Of a stretch of DNA of 64,000 nt, positions 57,334 through 64,000 are shown piece by piece. How positions within the stretch are numbered: position 1 is the first letter of the stretch; every line of letters starts with the position of its first letter. Position numbers and translations under genes: made by a program. The notes below the pieces were generated by a model. That model saw nothing but the letters and a program-made list of their open reading frames with translations. It did not search any database and had not been told where the DNA came from. The stretch is from Strongylocentrotus purpuratus (lineage: Eukaryota; Echinodermata; Echinoidea; Camarodonta; Strongylocentrotidae), in NCBI RefSeq assembly GCF_000002235.5, contig NW_022145613.1, positions 10,850,429-10,914,428 of the forward strand, written 5' to 3'.

Positions 57334-58241
57334 ATACTATAAGTAGCATGAAGCAATCAATACCTCTATAAAGCCCATTAAAATGTGATTATCACTATAT
57401 AAGCAAGTCTTTAAATCACCATTAAGAAGATATGAAAGGAAAAAAGTAGGCAGAGAAACTAAACTTGATTAAGTTTCCATTTTATTAAAAAACCTCCATA
57501 CTTGCTCCAAGCGTTTAAAGTGACAAAAGAGTCGTATTCAATACATGAAATAAATATTTTGAAAAAATATTGGCAATTGAAACAAATTTGAGTATGGTCA
57601 GATGTGTATATAAACACAGTGCATGAAATGTAGAACTCCCATTTTAAAAGTACATGCATACCAGTGAAAGAATGAGTGCTTTCTATAGGGTGTTTGAAAA
57701 GGTATTAATGATTGGGACGGAGAAATAAGAGGGCCATTAAGAGAAAATATTGTGAGAAGGATCTTGGAAGGGGATTCAATTAAAACAGAATACAAAAAGT
57801 AATAACTACTTTCCGTGTAATAGAAATGATCTGGTAAGAATGAAAAATCATTTCTTTCAAACAGGGATAATTACTTTGGTTTCGTGGTAGGGGGAAAAAC
57901 TGGTAAGGGAAATGATATGTACACTGTTATTGAAGTTTGCAGCAAAATGAAGGATGCAATACTGAAAGAATTTCATGTAAGCAAGTACATGTACAAAGAG
58001 AGATATATGGTCTGCAGAGAGCTATAGAGTGACTGTACTATTAAAGAATATGGCCTATTTCTACTAGAATGTTAGCCCAAAGCCTGGTTTATCCTCTTGT
58101 TCGTTCAATATTCTGTTAAACAAAGGAGTTATTAGTCTGAGGCCTGAGCTTTTCTTTTGCTTAACATGATTTTAGACCAAGGGTAATAAGCCCAGCTATA
58201 AGTTGGAATAGAATCCTCTGCAATGAATCTGAAATCATATT

Positions 58242-58309
58242 TTGATAGCCAGAAGGGCATCAACTCAAAACACTTAAACACAGCGTTAACGCCCCTCTTG
58301 TTCTCAGTA
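58242..58309. repeat. Palindromic hairpin repeat, copy 5
   Basis: TGATAGCCAGAAGGGCATCA opposes GCGTTAACGCCCCTCTTGTT and CTCAG. It is part of a longer segment duplicated after the adjacent transposon. Confidence 0.75.
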
Positions 58310-58333
58310 GACAATATCACATTGTGACATTAA

Positions 58334-58699
58334 AGGTAAAGACCAGTATTGGAAACGCCCCAATTTCAAAAAATGAAATGGAAGCTCTCATTACCAATCA
58401 TGTGAAAGAATATGTTTTGACTAATACATGATGATAAAAAATTGGCCGGGAAACCGCCTACTAATTCATATATTTGGTAAATTTGTTTCTCTCATGGTCT
58501 GTGAGAGATATAGGGTAGTCCCATATACATCTTTCTGTGTATAGTGCTTGTAACTTTACGAAGAATGGGCCACATTTCTTATCATTTTGATGATTCCAGA
58601 ACCTTGCAGATGCTAGATGCTAGATGATCAACCTTTTCTGATCGATTCCACAACTTTTCTTTCACAATGCAATCGCATGACCATAACTGGTCTTTACCT
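58334..58699 (+). mobile_element. TTAA DNA transposon, family B, complete copy
   Basis: Starts AGGTAAAGACCAGTATTGG and ends CCATAACTGGTCTTTACCT, with TTAA at 58330-58333 and 58700-58703. 366 bp, same orientation as the copy at 38372. It lies between two copies of a host segment (58187 and 58706). Confidence 0.93.
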
Positions 58700-58757
58700 T
58701 TAATTAGCCCAGCTAGAAGTTGGAATAGTATCCACTGCAATGAATCTGAAATCATAT

Positions 58758-58828
58758 TTTAGAGCCACAAAGGCATCAACTAAAAACTCTTAAACATGGA
58801 GTTAACACATTTCAGGCTCTCTGCAGGC
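58758..58828. repeat. Palindromic hairpin repeat, copy 6
   Basis: TTTAGAGCCACAAAGGCATC opposes GAGTTAACACATTTCAGGCT and CTCTG. Confidence 0.65.
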
Positions 58829-58892
58829 AGTATTACCGGACAATGATGCATGTAAAACAGAAAACAGAAAAGACCCATCCTCTGTAATGCTG

Positions 58893-59150
58893 TCACACGT
58901 TTTCATTATTTCCCTATCCACGTACTGGTCAGCCGACACCAAAGTCGCTTCTAAAATTCACAACCACAATGGAAAAAAAGAGATTTTAAAATCACTTTCA
59001 AAGAAAAAAATAGTAAAGACTGATGTTCTTCAACTACAATTTCACACGTTATCACTAATTGCTTGTCCACTTACTGGTCAGCTGATTACAATGTCACTTC
59101 TAAAAAGTTGCAATCATAATAAAACGAAAGTATAAAATCAGTGTTTACTC
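58893..59150 (+). repeat. 149-bp tandem duplication
   Basis: TCACACGTTTTCATTATTTC (58893) and TCACACGTTATCACTAATTG (59042) begin two diverged units. They share TACTGGTCAGC(C/T)GA, GTC(G/A)CTTCTAAAA and CAATCATAAT/CAACCACAAT. Non-coding. Confidence 0.75.
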
Positions 59151-61800
59151 TGTAAGGTAAGAACCACATCCTTATTGATCGTTCTTCTTGTTCATGGAGA
59201 AAACATCTTCCTTGTGCGGCACTTCAAAATGACTTTACTTGGTATTTTTAGCATATTTTGTTTAACTATAATGTTGATCAAGAGCAGCGGAAATCCTGCA
59301 CCCAATATTTTTAATTGCATTAGGATTGATAATGAAAGACAAGATGTAATGAATCAGTTTCAGACAAGCAGCTTATTAAAGAAGATATTGAAAACTGAAG
59401 TATTGAAAACTGAAGTACTGAAATTCAACCAGGTCTTTATAAAAAGGGAGCACTCAACACGATGAAATAATGCATATATATGTTTTCTAATAACCTTTGA
59501 TCGCACTATGAGGAAGAAGTTTGTTCTATAACGGTTTTTAAATAAGAATGGAGAAAAAAGTTTAATATTTATGTTTTCTAATAACCTTTGTTCAAACTAT
59601 TTGTAGAAAATATGCTTGTTCCTAATCTGTACCAAAATTGGAGTCGTTGGAAGTGCACAATGACTGGATCACGTATGAATAGATATCCTCTTGAGTTATC
59701 CTCTGAACTATATAATGATCTTTCATAACTTTCTTGGTCTGAGGATCAATACCAGAATGAAATAAAGACAAATCAGTTTCAGACAATGTTTTAATTATCC
59801 AATTTCAGACAAACTACTCAATCTTTCAATCTATATCTTCAAACATGCCTTATAATGCCCTTCTAAATATATGATACAGTGTTTTTTTTATAAATTATAA
59901 CTTCAAATGGATTTGATAATCAATAAAACTATATCTTAAAATCTTTTATAAAGCTTATCTGAGCATACATATCAAAATTTCATAGATAGCAGTCCATCGC
60001 TTGACCTAAATTAAAGTGACCATTAACTCTCTCCAAATGAGCATATTTAGTTACATACTAAAGCCACCAACTATCTAACAATTAAACACAATGACCCTTA
60101 CTCTATAAGCTAACTATATGATACCTGTTATCAGGCACATTAATCATCATGTACCAGTACATATCATCAAATACATGAAAAATATAGTCTAGACTATTTC
60201 ATTTCCAAGAGAAATGTAAGTCTATAAAGATTTTAAGGACATACATTGTCTGAGTGTTGTTCTTCGGTTCACTTGTATGGTGAATTTTGTAATTAAACAG
60301 TCACAGTGAACATGTTTTTGTAGCCAAGCTAGTAATGTAATAACGTGGATAAGGTTTCAAGAAACACAAAGGTTGAACAAACAACCATCTAATGGTTTAC
60401 AAAAGTGTTTAATTATCTGAAGTAAAGGAAATATTAACCTTACATCATTCTTCACACGCTGATCAAATGATCTGTAAAAACTAATGGTGGAAACAATCCA
60501 TGACAAGATACTTTGTTTGAATGTAGTAATTATTTTAATTCATGCGAAGTGCTGATCGAGTAATCAGGCTTGAAAAGTATAGTGCCACTGATTCAGATTT
60601 TAGTTTTCAATTTCCTTCTACGATCATGCACATACAGTTGAACTCAACCACTCATCATTTTGAGAATTCATGAGAAATGGAACACAATAATTTCCACGGA
60701 CATATATTTAACAAACATACCAGCCGTTTGATTAAGGTGAGTCAGTATTTCTTCATAAAATCATTTCAGAAGACCCTTCATAAATATCATTTCAGGATAA
60801 TGTTTGTTTTTCCCATTTAATGGAACTTCACACAGTCCATACAAAAATGTTATCAATTACAATGTGTGTTTTTTCATACTTTTATTGTTTCCCTGCAAAT
60901 ATGAACTTTGACCTCAAATTGAAACCCAGTCAATTGCATACCATTACCAAGAACCAGGTGAGAGTACAGGTAACCTCTACCTATGCTTGTACTAGACTCC
61001 ACCCCCCCCCCCACCACCACCACCATGCCCCTTGAATGAAACATACTGTGAAATAATTTCTATAGCTACCGCATATCAAACTATATGCACAAAGTAGACC
61101 AAAATTCAGAGTGTCAAGGGAAAAAAGTGTCAGAGCAAGGTTGCCATTGTGCAAATGAAAGATTTTCCTCATAGAAGTAGCGAGGAATATCATAATGACG
61201 AATTAGGAAATGCTGAATTCTTTAGATAGAGAAAAGGCCCAATCTGTTTAGTATCTTCAATTCTATTTAACCAACCATAACATCAAAATACAAAATCTAA
61301 TCATCATTAGAGATGTATGACAATCATTTCATTCAATGACTAATATTTACAGCCAAACTGGGTCACAAGTTTTTATTGCAAATCTACCATCCATATTAAA
61401 GAACTCTTATTTACAATTGTTACACTCCTTCTGTTATTGTCTCGCCCCCTCCCTTTTTTTTCTTTAATTCCAAATGCTAATGAGTTTGCTAGTGATATGA
61501 AAAACCACAAAATATGAGTCTTGCAAGAATGGTCTGGAGAAGAAGAGGTTGCCTAGAGCAATGTCAACAGACACATGTTAAGTATTCCCTTCTAAATAAG
61601 CCTATGAATTATTTACAAGTAGCCGAAATGTCAAATTACCACCAACCCACTTTTGTGAGTTGACAATCTGCAAGATTTTACGGATGGTATCCTTCTTCTA
61701 AGAAACTGCAATCTGAGAAAAAGAAACACTCATAATGCAGCATATTTACTTAATTACATCACATATTTGTATATTCATAGTAAGATATATTGATCTGTTC

Positions 61801-61866
61801 AAAGCAAAAAGGGGTTATATCAATGTTGAAGTATGAGAGTTAACGCCCTTCTAACTCCTAACAGAC
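61801..61866. repeat. Palindromic hairpin repeat, copy 7
   Basis: The right arm GAGAGTTAACGCCCTTCTAA with CTCCTAACAG is clear. The left arm GCAAAAAGGGGTTATATC is degenerate. Confidence 0.6.
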
Positions 61867-63189
61867 GATAAATACATTTTTGTTTTCAACCTTGAATGAA
61901 AGATTCAAGCTATATAATTCAGTCCGTGCTACAAACTACTTCCGGTGTAAAAGAAGTGGTTAGCTCAAAAGGGGAAAACCATACACAGACCTTTTTCTTT
62001 TCAATCTAAAAAAAAGGATACGGGTTACGACATGTCCACTTGAAAATGTTATTGAGGCCTTGTCATTTTTTTTTTAGTCTAATGATTCCTGATATCTAAG
62101 AAGTTGAATAATCAAACATAATCGTCCTTCTTGAAGAGAGCACACACTCCATAAATCAAAAGAGGATAAGTGATAAAGATATTAAAACAAAACAAGAAAA
62201 ATGTTAAGTAGTAGATATCAAATTGTTGCTATGAAAACTACACAAACAAAACAAGATCTACACGATGGTCATATCATATTTTCAAGTCTAGTACTCCTTA
62301 TTGACTTTAATAATAAGCCTTCTTGAACTATCAATTGTTCGAGAAAAGGATTTTGAATTGACAAATCGTTGTTAAGATTGCCCTTTTTTTGGGGGGGGGG
62401 GGCAGCTTGGACCCAATAAAGCATGAGAGGTGTAATGGGTGTAATCACCATTATGTTTGGAGCCGCCTAAACCCGTACGCACACTGAACCCTGTGCAAGG
62501 AATATTTTCCGCAACCGAGCCATCCGCAGACATAATTTGTTTTCATAAGTAACCATTATCTTGGCACACCGCCGACACTTTTATAGATGTTGATGGAATA
62601 AAAGACTACTTTATTCCACGACTCAATAGCTCGGTCCATTTTCTCAATGGTAAATGAGTCCAATGCTAAGCATTGTAGGTTGTGACCCATAGACCTTAAT
62701 AATACAAACATACGTTTGTAAATTTTGAATTAGAAGTATGGGTTAGTGTATGTGGTGTGTGTATTTATTCATGTCAGTTTCCCATATTCATTTCCTTATG
62801 GAGTGTGACAATATAACATATTTATTTAATGTCTCTGGAAAAAGACATTTCATATGACATTGAAATTAGAAGTAATGTATTTCTTTGCAAAAGATGTTGA
62901 TTTCAGTAACTTAAAGAGAACTTGTCACCTAAAAAAGTTATTTCTGCACTGCTGATATTTACTATATATAAAGAAAAACAACTCCAGTTACCTCACCCTA
63001 CATATTAGAAGTTATTTTAGATATTTGTAATGTCATTCGGTAAGCCTACATACCAGCAATAATTAAAACTATTCTTTGAGATAAATATTTGTCTAGGCAA
63101 TAAAAATTGACTAATCTAAAAAACAAACAGCGTGTTGAATTCTTCTTCCTTTCCTATCACTCACTTTCTCCCTTCCTCTGTCTGTCTGT

Positions 63190-63196
63190 CTCTCCG

Positions 63197-63256
<60 letters not shown>
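63190..63256. repeat. (CT)n microsatellite
   Basis: CTGTCTGTCTCTCC followed by about 60 bases of nearly pure CT. Confidence 0.95.
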
Positions 63257-63260
<4 letters not shown>

Positions 63261-63527
63261 TTTACCATCCTCTGTATAATGCCTGCATATTCTTCAGCCT
63301 TGAACCTTATTATTACCCTATATTGCAAAGTTGAGATATTTGACAAGGGCAAGTTGACTCTCAGATCCTCAAGTTTTGGAATTGAATAAATCATATCTCG
63401 TTTGTCTCCTACAAGACAAATAAAATTTGTTTCAACTGATCTTGTCACAGTCGTGTCTTCTTGATATGACTCTACAAACAGCAAGAAGAACAAAATAATT
63501 ATCTTCTTCTCTTTTTCCTTACCTTAC

Positions 63528-63685
63528 CAGGTGATGTAAATGGGTATCTGGCAGGAATTAATCTCCTGAAATGCTAGGCAGCCGTGCTAAAGCCAGGGTA
63601 ATAATCGGGAACGCCAAGAGTATCAAGTCTGACAGACATGAGCGCTATACAACAACCCACTATAATTATTATTATTATTAAATCT
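63528..63685 (+). repeat. tRNA-derived SINE, 3' part
   Basis: CCAGGTGATGTAAATGGGTA, then GGTAATAATCGGGAACGCC, then ATGAGCGCTATACAAC and an (ATT)n tail. This is collinear with 13905-14052 of the SINE in the GLS intron. The tRNA-like head is missing. Confidence 0.75.
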
Positions 63686-64000
63686 TAATTATAAAATTAA
63701 GTTGAATTTCAAGGTAATTTCACTTATTTTGTTAAGATTGTCAATGTGTGTATGAATCCTAAACAAATGTTTCTCAATTCAATGAAATTATTTAATTGTC
63801 TAAAAGCACTTTAAGTAGAATTAATGCCCTTTTGCTCTCAACAGCTGCTTTCACATGAGGTCAGGGTGTGTGTTAATCAGACAGGTAGGAATTTGTTTGT
63901 AATGATGAATTAATTGCCTCTGTGTTAATACTAATCATAAAGTTTATCATGAAAATGTTACAGCATTATTGAATAACACATTTAGTACTTGGTGTGTAGA

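Larger units (their letters stand above)
51353..64000 (-). other. Region upstream of the visible Osr exon; first coding exon not located
   Basis: The visible Osr exon needs an upstream exon ending in one extra base. I found no convincing one on the - strand. This stretch contains pyrimidine and purine tracts (52470-52566, 53413-53470, 54760-55160, 56930-57135, 63190-63256), a GC-rich island (52800-54060), smaller islands (55190-55330, 56150-56345), a TTAA element (58334), tandem duplications and at least five hairpin repeats. Confidence 0.65.

Overview
The window looks like nuclear DNA of an echinoderm, most likely a sea urchin. It is AT-rich and intron-rich, full of long (GA)n/(CT)n tracts and G/C homopolymers, and carries many short TTAA-flanked non-autonomous DNA transposons and tRNA-derived SINE pieces. 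No bacterial-style operons, rRNA genes or CRISPR arrays are present. The species call is inference. The two genes were recognised from exon translations remembered against the human proteins.

Two host genes can be supported, in convergent orientation. (1) On the + strand, bases 8257-26203 hold 13 coding exons, including the last, of a kidney-type glutaminase (GLS). The visible 520 codons cover the N-terminal helical region, the whole catalytic domain and the C-terminal ankyrin repeats. The mitochondrial targeting exon lies upstream of the window, so bases 1-8256 are intron. The stop is at 26201-26203, a 3'UTR intron runs 26220-27377, and the first polyadenylation signal is at 28677. A candidate alternative last exon (16604-16690) sits at the position where vertebrate GLS splits into the KGA and GAC isoforms.

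(2) On the - strand, two coding exons (51352-50695 and 35627-35231) of an odd-skipped-related (Osr) transcription factor carry five C2H2 zinc fingers closely matching human OSR2, then a poly-alanine tail. A 15-kb intron splits finger 2. The start codon and the first coding exon were not found; they lie somewhere above 51352 or beyond the window.

The rest is non-coding. The intergenic stretch between the two 3' ends (about 28.7-34.9 kb) has a GA tract, a TTAA element and a CT tract in order. The Osr intron and the 12.6 kb upstream of Osr contain islands of higher GC and dense transcription-factor-like motifs (38.3-38.9, 39.5-39.7, 41.0-41.3, 45.1-45.6, 52.8-54.1, 55.2-55.3 and 56.1-56.4 kb). 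These are candidate cis-regulatory modules. A ~65-bp palindromic hairpin repeat recurs at least seven times, all between 41.5 and 63.9 kb.

Transposable elements: three families share TTAA target duplications and termini starting AGGTA (family A at 1916, 3399 and 47947; family B at 9853, 38372 and 58334; family C at 31112). There are also fold-back elements at 12831, 16729, 17681 and probably 26446, and a near-pristine element with ~83-bp inverted repeats at 25118. I saw no autonomous transposase, reverse transcriptase or viral gene.
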